Shown one piece after another: positions 10,456 to 19,233 of a stretch of 64,000 bases of DNA. The position numbers and the translations under genes are program-made. Origin of the DNA: Nonomuraea endophytica (GTDB lineage: Bacteria; Actinomycetota; Actinomycetes; Streptosporangiales; Streptosporangiaceae); assembly GCF_014203235.1 (NCBI RefSeq), contig NZ_JACHIN010000013.1:308925-372924 (forward strand), read 5' to 3'. Position 1 is the stretch's first letter. Every line of letters begins with the position of its first letter. The notes under the pieces are model-generated. The model saw only the letters and a list, made by a program, of their open reading frames with translations. It did no database searches and was not told where the DNA came from.

Positions 10456-12110
10456 GTGAGCTCACGTCAGTGCCCAAGGCCATCAGCGGGCCGTCGAGCT
10501 TCCTCGACGACCGGCTGGGGGCGGGCAACTTCCTCAAGCGCAACCTCCGCAAGATCTTCCCGGATCACTGGACGTACCTGCTGGGCGAGGTCGCGCTCTA
10601 CTCGTTCATCATCCTGCTGCTGACCGGTACGTTCCTGACGCTGTGGTTCAAGCCGGGCATGGAGCACGTGATCTACGACGGCTCCTACGCCCCGCTCAAG
10701 GGTGTCGGGATGTCCCAGGCGTACGCGTCGTCGCTGGAGATCAGCTTCGACGTGCGTGGCGGCCTGCTGATGCGGCAGATGCACCACTGGGCCGCGCTGC
10801 TGTTCGTGGCCAGCATGATGGTGCACATGCTGCGGGTGTTCTTCATGGGCGCCTACCGCAAGCCGCGCGAGCTGACCTGGCTCATCGGCGTCATCCTGCT
10901 CACGCTGGCGCTGGCCGAGGGCCTGACCGGCTACTCGCTCCCGGACGACCTGCTGTCCGGCGCGGGCCTGCGCATCACCGAGGGCGTGGCGATCTCGCTG
11001 CCGCTGGTCGGCACGTACATCACGTTCTTCCTGTTCGGCGGTGAGTACCCGGGCATGGATGTCATCTCCCGGTTCTACTCGCTGCACATCCTGCTCATCC
11101 CCGGCATCCTGCTCGCGCTGATCGGCGCCCACGTGGTCCTCACCTGGGTCCAGAAGCACACGCAGATGCCCGGCCGCGGCGCCAACAACCACAACGTGGT
11201 CGGCGCGCCCTTCTACCCGGCCTTCATGCTCAAGGCCGGGGCGATGTTCCTGTTCACCTTCGCGCTCGTCGCGGGGCTCGGGACGTTCGCCCAGATCAAC
11301 CCGATCTGGATCTTCGGGCCCTACAACCCGGCGGACATCTCGGCAGGATCGCAGCCCGACTTCTACATGGGCTTCCTGGAAGGCTCGCTGCGGCTCATGC
11401 CCGCCTGGGAGATCAACCTCTTCGGCACGGCCCACGCGGGCACGCTGCCACTGAGCGTGATCATTCCGGCGTTGCTGCCGATGGGCATCATCATGACGGG
11501 CCTGGCGCTGTATCCGTTCCTGGAACGCTGGGTGACCGGCGACCACCGCGCCCTGCACGTCTCCGACCGCCCCCGCAACAACCCGCACCGGACCTCGATC
11601 GGCATGTCGGCCATCGTGTTCTACGGCGTGCTGTGGCTGCTGGGCGCCAACGACGAGCTGTCGGCCAACTTCCAGATCAGCCTCAACGTGACCACCTACG
11701 TGGGCCGCGTGCTGGTGCTGGTCGGGCCGGTGCTGGCGTACATCATCACCTACCGGATCTGCCTCGGACTCCAGCGCTCCGACGCCGCGGTCATCGGCCA
11801 CGGCGTGGAGTCGGGCGTCATCAAGCGGCTGCCGCACGGTGAGTTCATCGAGGTGCACACGGCCCCGATCGACACGGTCGAGGACTCGCTGCGCGCCAAG
11901 GAGCCGGTGCCGATGCTGCCGGTCGAGGAGGACAGCGCGGGCATCCCGCCCAAGGGGATGCGCGGGCCGCTGGGCAAGCTGCGCGCGGCCATGTCCAAGT
12001 CGTACGGCGGGGAGAAGATCCCTCTCGACGACGGCCACGGTCACGGCCACGACGACGACGAACATGCCGCCGTCGGCTCCGGCGACGACAAGTCCATCAC
12101 CAGGCACTAG
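10452..12110 (+). CDS. qcrB: Cytochrome b subunit of bcc complex
   Basis: Dihaem quinol-oxidising core subunit, 552 residues. Haem ligand His pairs are visible in MRQMHHWAALLFVASMMVHMLR and SLHILLIPGILLALIGAHV. The quinol-site PEWY-type segment is altered to QPDFYMGF, as is usual in actinobacteria. About eight helices plus extra C-terminal membrane segments precede a cytoplasmic tail ending in a His/Asp-rich run (HGHGHDDDEHA), which might bind metal. The last gene of the operon, followed by a perfect 15-bp terminator stem. Confidence 0.96.
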   Translation: MSELTSVPKAISGPSSFLDDRLGAGNFLKRNLRKIFPDHWTYLLGEVALYSFIILLLTGTFLTLWFKPGMEHVIYDGSYAPLKGVGMSQAYASSLEISFDVRGGLLMRQMHHWAALLFVASMMVHMLRVFFMGAYRKPRELTWLIGVILLTLALAEGLTGYSLPDDLLSGAGLRITEGVAISLPLVGTYITFFLFGGEYPGMDVISRFYSLHILLIPGILLALIGAHVVLTWVQKHTQMPGRGANNHNVVGAPFYPAFMLKAGAMFLFTFALVAGLGTFAQINPIWIFGPYNPADISAGSQPDFYMGFLEGSLRLMPAWEINLFGTAHAGTLPLSVIIPALLPMGIIMTGLALYPFLERWVTGDHRALHVSDRPRNNPHRTSIGMSAIVFYGVLWLLGANDELSANFQISLNVTTYVGRVLVLVGPVLAYIITYRICLGLQRSDAAVIGHGVESGVIKRLPHGEFIEVHTAPIDTVEDSLRAKEPVPMLPVEEDSAGIPPKGMRGPLGKLRAAMSKSYGGEKIPLDDGHGHGHDDDEHAAVGSGDDKSITRH

Positions 12111-12123
12111 TTCACTCGCATAA

Positions 12124-12166
12124 CACGAAGGGCCCGAATCACACGTTCGGGCCCTTCGTGCTTTCC
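12124..12166 (+). terminator. Strong intrinsic terminator after qcrB
   Basis: CACGAAGGGCCCGAA (12124-12138) pairs perfectly with TTCGGGCCCTTCGTG (12146-12160) around a 7-base loop. It is followed by CTTTCC rather than a long T-run, as is common in high-GC actinobacteria. Confidence 0.85.
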
Positions 12167-12451
12167 TGCCGCGTTGTGGTGAGGGAGGCTGCGCCGATCG
12201 GAAGATCCGGAAGATCCGGGCACAAGACGTCGCGGGTTCGCGGGCAACCAAGGGAGGTTGTGGGTTCGCGGGCGCGTGTTACCCGTGGCCGTTGCGGCGG
12301 GGCGTTGTCCGACGTGAGAAGCGATCCCCCGACCTGCGCGAGCCCACGGCGGCGGGTGGTGGGGGCGTGGCCGGCCGTAATGGAGAAAGAGCCTTAAGGA
12401 CCGTGCGGCGAGGATGCCATCAGGGCCGTCAGGAGCGACAGGGAAGAAAAG
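12167..12451. other. Intergenic region, no gene seen
   Basis: About 285 bases between the qcrB terminator and the AsnC-type gene. It holds short direct repeats (GGAAGATCC twice near 12199-12217; GGGTTCGCGGGC twice near 12233-12271). No convincing gene, RNA or promoter. Confidence 0.4.
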
Positions 12452-12739
12452 CTAGTCGGTCTCGGGCAGGCCGATGGAGAACGCAGACTCCAGGTCGTGT
12501 TTGGAGTAGGTGCGGAAGGCGATGTGGGTTTCGGTGTGGAGCACGCCGGCGACCTTGTTCAGGCGGCCCGGGATGACCTCGGCGATCTGCTCGTAGGCAG
12601 ACACGCGGACCATGGCCAGCAAGTCGTATTCGCCGGTGATGGAGTAGACCTCGCTGACCCCGTCGATCTCGGCGATCGTCTGCGCGACCTCCGGGATGCG
12701 GTCGACTTCGGCGTTGATGTGAACGATTGCCGTGACCAT
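12452..12739 (-). CDS. Stand-alone AsnC/Lrp ligand-binding (RAM) domain protein
   Basis: 95 residues making up a single RAM domain of the Lrp/AsnC family without a DNA-binding helix-turn-helix. Recognisable features are the repeated alpha-beta pattern, VAQTIAEIDGVSEVYSITGEYDLLAMVRV and the C-terminal strand GVLHTETHIAFRTY. In the family such proteins form octamers and bind amino acids. ATG 12739 has AAGG eight bases upstream; the GTG at 12748 is less likely. It is transcribed after, and may be coupled to, the nuclease gene 10 bases upstream. Function in this operon unknown. Confidence 0.85.
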   Translation of the reverse strand: MVTAIVHINAEVDRIPEVAQTIAEIDGVSEVYSITGEYDLLAMVRVSAYEQIAEVIPGRLNKVAGVLHTETHIAFRTYSKHDLESAFSIGLPETD

Positions 12740-12749
12740 GGCTGCCACC

Positions 12750-14456
12750 TTATCGCAGCGCCTTGTGGTCGAGTCCGCGGTAGGCCAGGTCGATGCGGGC
12801 CTTGTGGCGGGCGGCGCCGCGGGCGGGCAGGCTCCATTGGCCGTCCACCTCCACGAGGCGGGTGCCGGGGGACTCCAGCCAGCGCAGGATGCACTCCGTC
12901 TCCTCGGCGGTGGCGGCGTGGGTGGGGCCGGGGCCGGGGATGACGGTTTCGGCGGTGGCGACCAGTGACTCCACGTAGGGGACGGGGTGGGTGCCGCGGG
13001 GCATGACGCCGGCGGCGGCGAGGCGGCCGTAGCGGATGACGTGGATGTCCCAGCCGCCGTCGAAGGCGGGGCTGGCGGCGACCATCTGCGGGATGCCCGT
13101 CAGCGCGGCCAGGCGTTGCATGCGGGCCGCTGCGCGGATGAACGTGGCCAGGCGGTCGCGGTCGACGGAGGCCTCCTCGTAGCGCTGCTCGACCGACAGG
13201 CGTTCCATGCGGGCGCTGACGGCGGTGTAGACGGCGCCGGCGTCGTGTTGCATGGCGCGTCTGGCCGCCTCGGTGTGCAGGGAGTAGTCGGCGGGGCTCT
13301 CGTGGCCGGCGCACGGGGCGCCGCAGCGGCCCATCTCGTGCAGGACGCAGGCGGCGACGCGGGTGGAGGCGGTCAGGCGCTGGGTGCACTGGCGCAGCGG
13401 GACGGCCTCGTGCAGGGCCGTCCTGGCGTCGTCGGCGGCTCTGGCGCTGCTGAAGGGGCCGAGGTACGCGGCGTCGTCGTCACGCACCTCGCGCACGATC
13501 GAGAGCCTGGGGAAGGGCTCCTGGGTCAGCTTCAGCCAGACGACCTTCTCGGGGAAGCGGGAGCGGCGGTTGTAGCGGGGTTTGGCGCCGCCGATGAGGC
13601 GCAGCTCGCGTACCTCGGCCTCCAGGGCGGTGGCGCAGACCACGTGGCGCACGCGTTCGGCGATGCCGATCATCTCGCGCACCCTCGGGCGGGTCTCGCT
13701 GGCGGTGAAGTAGGAGCGGACGCGGTTGCGCAGGTTGTTGGACTTGCCGATGTAGAGGACCTCGCCGCGTTCGTCCTCGAACAGGTAGACGCCGGGGGCG
13801 TGCGGCACCGACTCGGCGAGGTGGCGCTTGCGCTGCTGCTCGGGTGTGGGGGCGCGGACGAACGACTTGAGCTCCTCCAGCGTGTGGACCTGGAAGGAGC
13901 CGGCCCGGCCGATCAGGCCGTGCAGGACGTCCACGGTGGCCCGCGCGTCCTGCAGGGCGCGGTGGCAGGGCTCGGTGGGGCTGCGGAAGAAGCGGGCGAG
14001 CGTGCCGAGCTTGGCGTTGGGCACCTCGTCGCGGGTGAGCACGCGGCGGGCCAGGTCGACGGTGTCGACCACCGGGTTGAGCGGGGGCGGATAGCCGAGC
14101 GCGGCGCAGGCGGCCTTGATGAAGCGGGTGTCGAACCCGGCGTTGTGGGCGACCAGGACGGCGCCGCTGACGAACTCCAGGAAGCTCGGCAGCACCGACT
14201 CGATGCGCGGGGCGGCCACGACCATGGCGTCGGTGATGCCGGTCAGCACCGAGATGAACGGCGGGATCGGTCCACCCGGGTCGACCAGCGTGGAGAACTC
14301 GCCCAGCACCTCGCCCGCCTTGACCTTCACCGCGCCTATCTCGGTGATCGCGTGCTCGGCGGGGGATCCGCCGGTCGTCTCAAGGTCGAAGACGACGAAC
14401 GTGACTTCGCTGAGGGGAGTGCCTAGCTCGTCGAGAGTGCCTTGAACCGCGTCCAC
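12750..14456 (-). CDS. DEDDh 3'-5' exonuclease fused to GIY-YIG (UvrC-like) nuclease domain
   Basis: About 568 residues. The N-terminal domain is a DnaQ/epsilon-type exonuclease: FDLETTGG (ExoI, DxE), AHNAGFDTRF (ExoII) and HRALQDARATVD (ExoIII His and Asp). The central domain is GIY-YIG as in UvrC/Cho (PGVYLFEDERGEVLYIGKS). The C-terminal third has Cys residues (CTQRL, CVLHEMGRCGAPC) and a UvrB-contact-like helical part (SVEQRYEEASVDRDRL), but no UvrC endonuclease V or HhH region. This is the Rv2191-type architecture, presumed to act in DNA repair. GTG 14456 is chosen because homologues as I remember them begin shortly before LGTPL; ATG 14501 is possible. Confidence 0.88.
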   Translation of the reverse strand: MDAVQGTLDELGTPLSEVTFVVFDLETTGGSPAEHAITEIGAVKVKAGEVLGEFSTLVDPGGPIPPFISVLTGITDAMVVAAPRIESVLPSFLEFVSGAVLVAHNAGFDTRFIKAACAALGYPPPLNPVVDTVDLARRVLTRDEVPNAKLGTLARFFRSPTEPCHRALQDARATVDVLHGLIGRAGSFQVHTLEELKSFVRAPTPEQQRKRHLAESVPHAPGVYLFEDERGEVLYIGKSNNLRNRVRSYFTASETRPRVREMIGIAERVRHVVCATALEAEVRELRLIGGAKPRYNRRSRFPEKVVWLKLTQEPFPRLSIVREVRDDDAAYLGPFSSARAADDARTALHEAVPLRQCTQRLTASTRVAACVLHEMGRCGAPCAGHESPADYSLHTEAARRAMQHDAGAVYTAVSARMERLSVEQRYEEASVDRDRLATFIRAAARMQRLAALTGIPQMVAASPAFDGGWDIHVIRYGRLAAAGVMPRGTHPVPYVESLVATAETVIPGPGPTHAATAEETECILRWLESPGTRLVEVDGQWSLPARGAARHKARIDLAYRGLDHKALR

Positions 14457-14541
14457 GAACCAAGACCATAGAAGGGGGGACCGACAGTTATCCGCCCGCA
14501 TCCCCTGTCCGGCCGATCGGATCGGGGTTCGGGAGCGTACC

Positions 14542-14580
14542 TGACCGATAAATCACGATCTTTCGTTAGTCTCCTACCTA
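14542..14580 (+). promoter_or_regulatory. Possible leaderless promoter for the first kinase
   Basis: No ribosome-binding site is visible before ATG 14580. A TAGTCT -10-like element (14567-14572) lies 7 bases upstream, with TGACCG (14542-14547) 19 bases further up. Weak elements; leaderless transcription is inference. Confidence 0.3.
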
Positions 14581-16079
14581 TGTCCGGGGGACGACTCGCC
14601 AACAGGTACGCCCTGCTCCGGCCGCTCGGCAGCGGCGGCATGGGCCGCGTCTGGCTGGCACGAGACGAGATGCTTGATCGCGAGGTCGCGGTCAAGGAGC
14701 TCACGCTGCCCGAACACCTGGCCCCGCGCGAGCGCCACGAGGCCGTGACCAGGGCGGTGCGCGAGGCCCAGGCCACCGCCCAGCTACGCCACCCGGGGAT
14801 CGTCGCGCTGCACGACGTCATCGTCGAGCACGACCGGCCCTGGCTGGTGATGGAACTGCTGCGCGGCCGCGACCTCGGCGCGCTGGTGGCCGCCCAGGGA
14901 CCGTTGCCGCCCGCCCAGGTCGCCCGGATCGGCGCCGAGACGCTCGACGCGCTGTCGGCCGCCCACGCCCGCGGCCTGCAGCACCGGGACGTGAAGCCGG
15001 GCAACGTGTTCCTGACCGACTCGGGCCGGGTGGTGCTGACCGACTTCGGCATCGCCCGCCAGGAGGGCCAGGCCACGCTGACCGAGCAGGGGCTGATGAT
15101 CGGCTCGCCCGGCTTCATCGCGCCGGAACGCCTGGAGGGCCACCCCGGCGGCCCAGCGAGCGACCTGTGGTCCCTGGCCGCCACGCTCTTCCTGGCCGCC
15201 GAGGGCAGCCCGGTGTACGACGGGCCGGTGGCCGAGCGGATCAAGAACACGCTCACCAGGCCGCCCAGACCCGCCCGCGGCCCGCTCGGCCTCCTCCTGG
15301 CCGCCATGCTCGCCCGCGACCCCGCCGCCCGCCCGGACGCCGCCACAGCCCTGCACGCGCTGCGGCGACTGGCCGCCGGCCAGAACCCCGAGCTGCCCAG
15401 AGGCCACGACGCCACCGTGCCCACCCGCCGCAAGGGCGGGAGCCGGGTCTGGATCTGGATCGCCGCCGCGGCCGCCGTGCTGCTGGTGGCCGGTGTGGGC
15501 GGCTTCTTCCTGCTGCGGCCGGGGGAGAACGCGCCGCCGAGCGCGTACAACGTGCCGCTCGACCTGTGCAAGCTGCTCACCCCCGAGGAGGTGGGCACGC
15601 TGCTCGACACCCGCCAGGCGCCGGCGGTCAAGCCGTCGGCCGACGAGGTCGGGCCCAAGTGCGGATGGACGACGCCGGGCGCCGGCGTCGGCCTGCAGGT
15701 GCAGAAGGACTCCGACACGCCCGACCCCTGGCGGATGACCCCCGTCACGGCCGGCCGCCTCCTGACCAACCAGGAGCGCTACTGGAACCGGTCGGAGAAG
15801 CTCCAGTGGACCTGGCCGGAGATCGGGGTCAAGCAGAGCCTGCCGGCCAACCGCGGCGCCATCAGGAAGGTCACCGCTCCCGGCGAGGGCGGCTTCGCCT
15901 TCGAGCTGTCCGGCAAGACGGGGCGGATCCACAGCTCGTTCGTGCTCTTCAGGACGGCGAACCTGGTCGTGCAGGTCGAGTACACCACGATCAACAACAA
16001 GCCCACCGACGTCGAGATCAGGAACACCGCGCAGAAGGCCGCGCAACTGGTCGAACAGGGGCTGCGCCGTGCGAGCTGA
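14580..16079 (+). CDS. Transmembrane Ser/Thr protein kinase (PknB-like) with extracellular sensor
   Basis: 499 residues. Cytoplasmic Hanks-type kinase (about 9-270): Gly loop GSGGMGRVW, VAVKEL (ATP Lys), HRDVKPGN (catalytic Asp), DFG, and SPGFIAPE (activation/P+1). A Lys/Arg-rich juxtamembrane stretch precedes one membrane helix (about 285-305). The outer domain (about 320-499) has two Cys (LDLCKLLTPEE and KCGW), probably a disulfide, and resembles DUF3558-type lipoprotein folds. The same pattern recurs in the next two products. The gene overlaps the next kinase by 11 bases, so they form one operon. Confidence 0.93.
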   Translation: MSGGRLANRYALLRPLGSGGMGRVWLARDEMLDREVAVKELTLPEHLAPRERHEAVTRAVREAQATAQLRHPGIVALHDVIVEHDRPWLVMELLRGRDLGALVAAQGPLPPAQVARIGAETLDALSAAHARGLQHRDVKPGNVFLTDSGRVVLTDFGIARQEGQATLTEQGLMIGSPGFIAPERLEGHPGGPASDLWSLAATLFLAAEGSPVYDGPVAERIKNTLTRPPRPARGPLGLLLAAMLARDPAARPDAATALHALRRLAAGQNPELPRGHDATVPTRRKGGSRVWIWIAAAAAVLLVAGVGGFFLLRPGENAPPSAYNVPLDLCKLLTPEEVGTLLDTRQAPAVKPSADEVGPKCGWTTPGAGVGLQVQKDSDTPDPWRMTPVTAGRLLTNQERYWNRSEKLQWTWPEIGVKQSLPANRGAIRKVTAPGEGGFAFELSGKTGRIHSSFVLFRTANLVVQVEYTTINNKPTDVEIRNTAQKAAQLVEQGLRRAS

Positions 16080-17517
16080 CGGCTCCGGCTCCTATCTCCT
16101 CGCCGGCCGCTACCGCCTCCTGGAGCGGCTCGGCGAGGGCGGCGCAGGCACGGTGTGGCGGGCGCTCGACGAGACGCTCCACCGTTCCGTCGCGGTCAAG
16201 CAGGTCAGGGTGCCGGGCGGGCTGAGCCCGCAGGAGCGCGCCGAGTTCGCCCACCACGCCATCCACGAGGCCAGGGCCGCGGGACGGCTGCGCGACCCGG
16301 CCATCGTGCTCATCCACGACGTGGTGCTCGACGGCGACCAGCCGTGGATCATCATGGACCTGTCGACCGGCCGCTCGCTCGACAAGGTCGTCAAGGAGCA
16401 CGGCCCGCTGCCGCCCGGCCTGGTGGCGGCGATCGGGCTGCGCGTGCTGTCGGCGCTGGAGACGGCGCACGCCGCCGGGATCGTCCACCAGGACGTGAAG
16501 CCGGCCAACATCCTGCTCGACGCCGACGGCACCGCGATGCTCACCGACTTCGGCATCGCCGCCCCCGTCGGCGGGCGCGGCGACCGCTACGGCAGCGCGG
16601 GCTCGCCCGGCTACATGGCCCCCGAGCGGCTCAACGGCGAGGCCTCGGGGCCCGCCTCCGACCTGTGGTCGCTCGGCGCGAGCCTGTACACCGTGGTGGA
16701 GGGGCGCCCGCCGTTCGAACGGGCCATGCCCGCCGCGGTGGCCGCCGCCGTGCTGCTGCACGAGCCGCCCTTCCCGACGCGCGCGGGCCGGGATCTGGGC
16801 GGGCTGCTCATGGCGATGCTGGCCAAGGAGCCCGCCGCCCGGCCCACGGCCGCGCAGGTCCGCGCCGCGCTGTCGGGCGGGCCGCCGCCTCGGGTCCAGG
16901 TCTCCGGGCCGCGCCGGCGGCGGTGGCTGCTGCCCGCCGCGCTCGCCGCCGTTCTCGTGCTGGGGATCGGGGTCTGGTACGGCGTGGCCGTACTGACCGC
17001 TCCGGACGCCGGAAGGTACGCCGCGGCCCCCGACCCGTGCGCCCTGCTCCCGGCGTCCAAGGCGGCCGAGCTGCTCGCGACCTCGGCCAAGGCGGAGCGC
17101 ACCCGCGAGGGGGAGTGCCGCTGGCGGGTCTGGCGGGGTTCGCGGCCGGCCCGCGAGCTGACCGTGCGCACCCGTGCCGAGCAGCCGCGCGGGGGCCTGG
17201 ACGGGCCTGGCGCGGCCCGCGCGCTGTTCGACGCCGACCGGGCCAACAGCACCGCGTCGAAGGGGACCACGTTCCGGCTGACCACCGGCGAGGTCGCCGA
17301 CGTGCCGGGCGTGGGCGAGGCGGCGTTCGGGCAGTCGACGTTCAAGAAGCACCTGACGGGGAGCAACGGGCAGGGCACCGCGCGGGTGCTGTTCCGCGAC
17401 AGCAACCTCATCGGGGAGGTCCTGGTCTACGAGCAGGACGCCCGCGGGGTCGGCGCGGACGACAAGGACCTGGCCGCGCGGGCCGCGAAGGCCGTGGCCG
17501 GCGCCCTGAGGGGCTGA
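16069..17517 (+). CDS. Transmembrane Ser/Thr kinase, non-RD (HQD), with paralogous sensor
   Basis: 482 residues. The kinase domain (about 14-275) has LGEGGAGTVW, VAVKQV, VHQDVKPAN, DFGIA and SPGYMAPE. The Arg of the HRD motif is Gln, which makes it a non-RD kinase that may not depend on activation-loop phosphorylation. A basic stretch (GPRRRRW) and one helix (about 284-306) lead to an outer domain with the DPCALLP and ECRW Cys pair and a VPGVGEAAFG strand-turn. These features are shared with the flanking products. GTG start within the preceding gene; translation is probably coupled. Confidence 0.9.
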   Translation: MRADGSGSYLLAGRYRLLERLGEGGAGTVWRALDETLHRSVAVKQVRVPGGLSPQERAEFAHHAIHEARAAGRLRDPAIVLIHDVVLDGDQPWIIMDLSTGRSLDKVVKEHGPLPPGLVAAIGLRVLSALETAHAAGIVHQDVKPANILLDADGTAMLTDFGIAAPVGGRGDRYGSAGSPGYMAPERLNGEASGPASDLWSLGASLYTVVEGRPPFERAMPAAVAAAVLLHEPPFPTRAGRDLGGLLMAMLAKEPAARPTAAQVRAALSGGPPPRVQVSGPRRRRWLLPAALAAVLVLGIGVWYGVAVLTAPDAGRYAAAPDPCALLPASKAAELLATSAKAERTREGECRWRVWRGSRPARELTVRTRAEQPRGGLDGPGAARALFDADRANSTASKGTTFRLTTGEVADVPGVGEAAFGQSTFKKHLTGSNGQGTARVLFRDSNLIGEVLVYEQDARGVGADDKDLAARAAKAVAGALRG

Positions 17518-17628
17518 TGCGCATGGGACAAAGCTGATGCCATGGGACCGCTGATGCGTGCAAGTGCCTTGCAAGCCCCATGACTAGCATGTTTCCCCAC
17601 CGTTCCCGGGCAAGTCAGGAGTGACGCA

Positions 17629-19140
17629 GTGAACCCCGGTAGCCAGTTCGAGCCGCCGACCAACCCGTACCGCGGACCGTTCGAGCAGCCGACCATGCCG
17701 CCGGCCCAGCTGCCTCCGCCCCGTCGCAGGGGCTGGATCGTCGCCCTGGTCGCCGCCGTGGTCGTGCTGGTCCTGGGCGCGGGGGCGGTGGCGGCGCTCG
17801 TGCTCACGGGCAGGGCCACGCTGCCCGGCGTCCGGCCGACCGCGGCCAAGCCGACGGGCGTGCCGTCCGGCTCGGGCTCGGGCAAGCCGGCGGCGCCGTC
17901 CGCGCTGGACGTCTGCGCGATGGTGCCGCCCAAGGAGGCCGAACGGCTGGTGCCCGGCGCCACGGTCAGCGGCGACTCGCGCGACGCCCCCGACTCCTAC
18001 ACGATCTCCTTCACGTGTAACTGGGCCAACCGCCGCATCTCCTACAACGAGTTCTGGCGCAGCCGCGAGATCGACATCCGGGTCGAGCAGCACAAGGGCG
18101 AGGGCGCCAAGACCGGCCGTTCCATGGCCCAGAGCTCCTACGAGCTCGACCTCAGCGGCGCCAAGTACCGCGAGACCGCCAAGCCGGAGCTGCGCAAGGG
18201 CGAGAAGGAGTACATCTCCCCGATGCGGGAGATCCCGGGCGTGGGCGAGGGCGCCTTCGTGCAGTACACCTGGCGGCGCTCCGGCGACCTGCTCTGGTAC
18301 TCCTTCGGCGAGGCCCAGGCCAGGAACGGCGACATGACCGTCAAGGTCAAGTTCCAGGCCAGCCAGCAGCCCAAGGACGCCCAGATGCTCACGAACGAGG
18401 GCACCAAGTCCATCAACGAGGAGAACGCCCTGCGCGAGGCGAGCGCCCTGGTCGGGCACGTGGTGAAGGGCATGGCTGCCTGGCAGGCGGCCAACCCGAA
18501 CGTGCTGGCCCAGCCCAAGCCCAAGGTCTCCACCTCGCCCACGGCCCGGCCCACGCTGTCGCCCACGCCGGTGGCGGTCTTCCCGCCGGTGTGCCAGAAG
18601 GTCGCGCAGGTGGCGCTGGAGCTCGTCCCGGAGGGCGAGACCCGCGCCCGCGACGCCGAGGCCGGCCAGGAGCGCCAGAGCGAGTGCCGCTGGCTGAACA
18701 AGAAGATCCCCATGGAGGGCGCCGGCTACAAGCTGCGCAGCGCCATGATCACGATCCACGAGTTCACCAACCGGGCGGGCGCCGAGGACCAGGGCGCGGC
18801 CAGGGGCCTGTACGCGCGCAAGCGCGGCGCCAACCAGGAGATGGGCTTCGGCGGCATCACCTGGAGCAAGATCACGGATGTCAAGGACCTGGGCGACAGC
18901 GCCTTCAGCCAGTACGTCACGTTCAAGAAGGGGCTGCTCCACAACGGCAGCGGCACGGTCGTCCTGCGCGTCGGCGCCAAGGTGGTCCTGGTGGACTACG
19001 CCGGCGTGGACGTCCCCGAGGGCGCGGCGCCCAACTCCGCCAAGGCCCGGCTGCTGGCCGACAGGGAGGCCCGCGAGGGCGCGCTCAAGCTGGCCCGGGC
19101 CTTCGCCGCGGCGATGAAGGAGCAGCCGACCGGCAGCTGA
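17629..19140 (+). CDS. Membrane-anchored protein with tandem copies of the kinase ectodomain
   Basis: 503 residues: a short Pro-rich cytoplasmic tail (1-32), one helix (about 36-60), a Gly/Ser/Pro linker, then two extracellular repeats. Repeat 1 (about 85-290) has DVCAMVPP, FTCNW and IPGVGEGAF. Repeat 2 (about 322-500) has PVCQKV, SECRWLN and LGDSAFSQY. Both follow the Cys-(20 to 45)-Cys-x-Trp layout of the two upstream kinase ectodomains. No enzyme motifs. GTG start with AGGAG (17617-17621) upstream, 111 bases after the kinase gene. A partner or decoy sensor for the kinases is inference. Confidence 0.75.
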   Translation: MNPGSQFEPPTNPYRGPFEQPTMPPAQLPPPRRRGWIVALVAAVVVLVLGAGAVAALVLTGRATLPGVRPTAAKPTGVPSGSGSGKPAAPSALDVCAMVPPKEAERLVPGATVSGDSRDAPDSYTISFTCNWANRRISYNEFWRSREIDIRVEQHKGEGAKTGRSMAQSSYELDLSGAKYRETAKPELRKGEKEYISPMREIPGVGEGAFVQYTWRRSGDLLWYSFGEAQARNGDMTVKVKFQASQQPKDAQMLTNEGTKSINEENALREASALVGHVVKGMAAWQAANPNVLAQPKPKVSTSPTARPTLSPTPVAVFPPVCQKVAQVALELVPEGETRARDAEAGQERQSECRWLNKKIPMEGAGYKLRSAMITIHEFTNRAGAEDQGAARGLYARKRGANQEMGFGGITWSKITDVKDLGDSAFSQYVTFKKGLLHNGSGTVVLRVGAKVVLVDYAGVDVPEGAAPNSAKARLLADREAREGALKLARAFAAAMKEQPTGS

Positions 19141-19186
19141 CCTCCTGCAATTGGGTTGCAAGTGCGATGGCTACGCTTATCGGTCG

Positions 19187-19231
19187 AAGTCGCGCTTTGC
19201 CCAGCACAGGGGCCTGGGCAAGGCGCGACTT
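19187..19231. terminator. Bidirectional hairpin terminator
   Basis: An 18-bp stem (19187-19204 with 19214-19231) with a single T-G wobble, AAGTCGCGC pairing with GCGCGACTT and TTGCCCAG with CTGGGCAA, and a 9-base loop. It lies between convergent genes, ends two bases before the PH-protein stop codon, and probably serves both directions. Confidence 0.85.
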
Positions 19232-19233
19232 TC

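Noticed and set aside
12158..12576. Frames after the qcrB terminator
   Set aside because: Arg-rich, without start signals, and overlapping the AsnC-type gene antisense.
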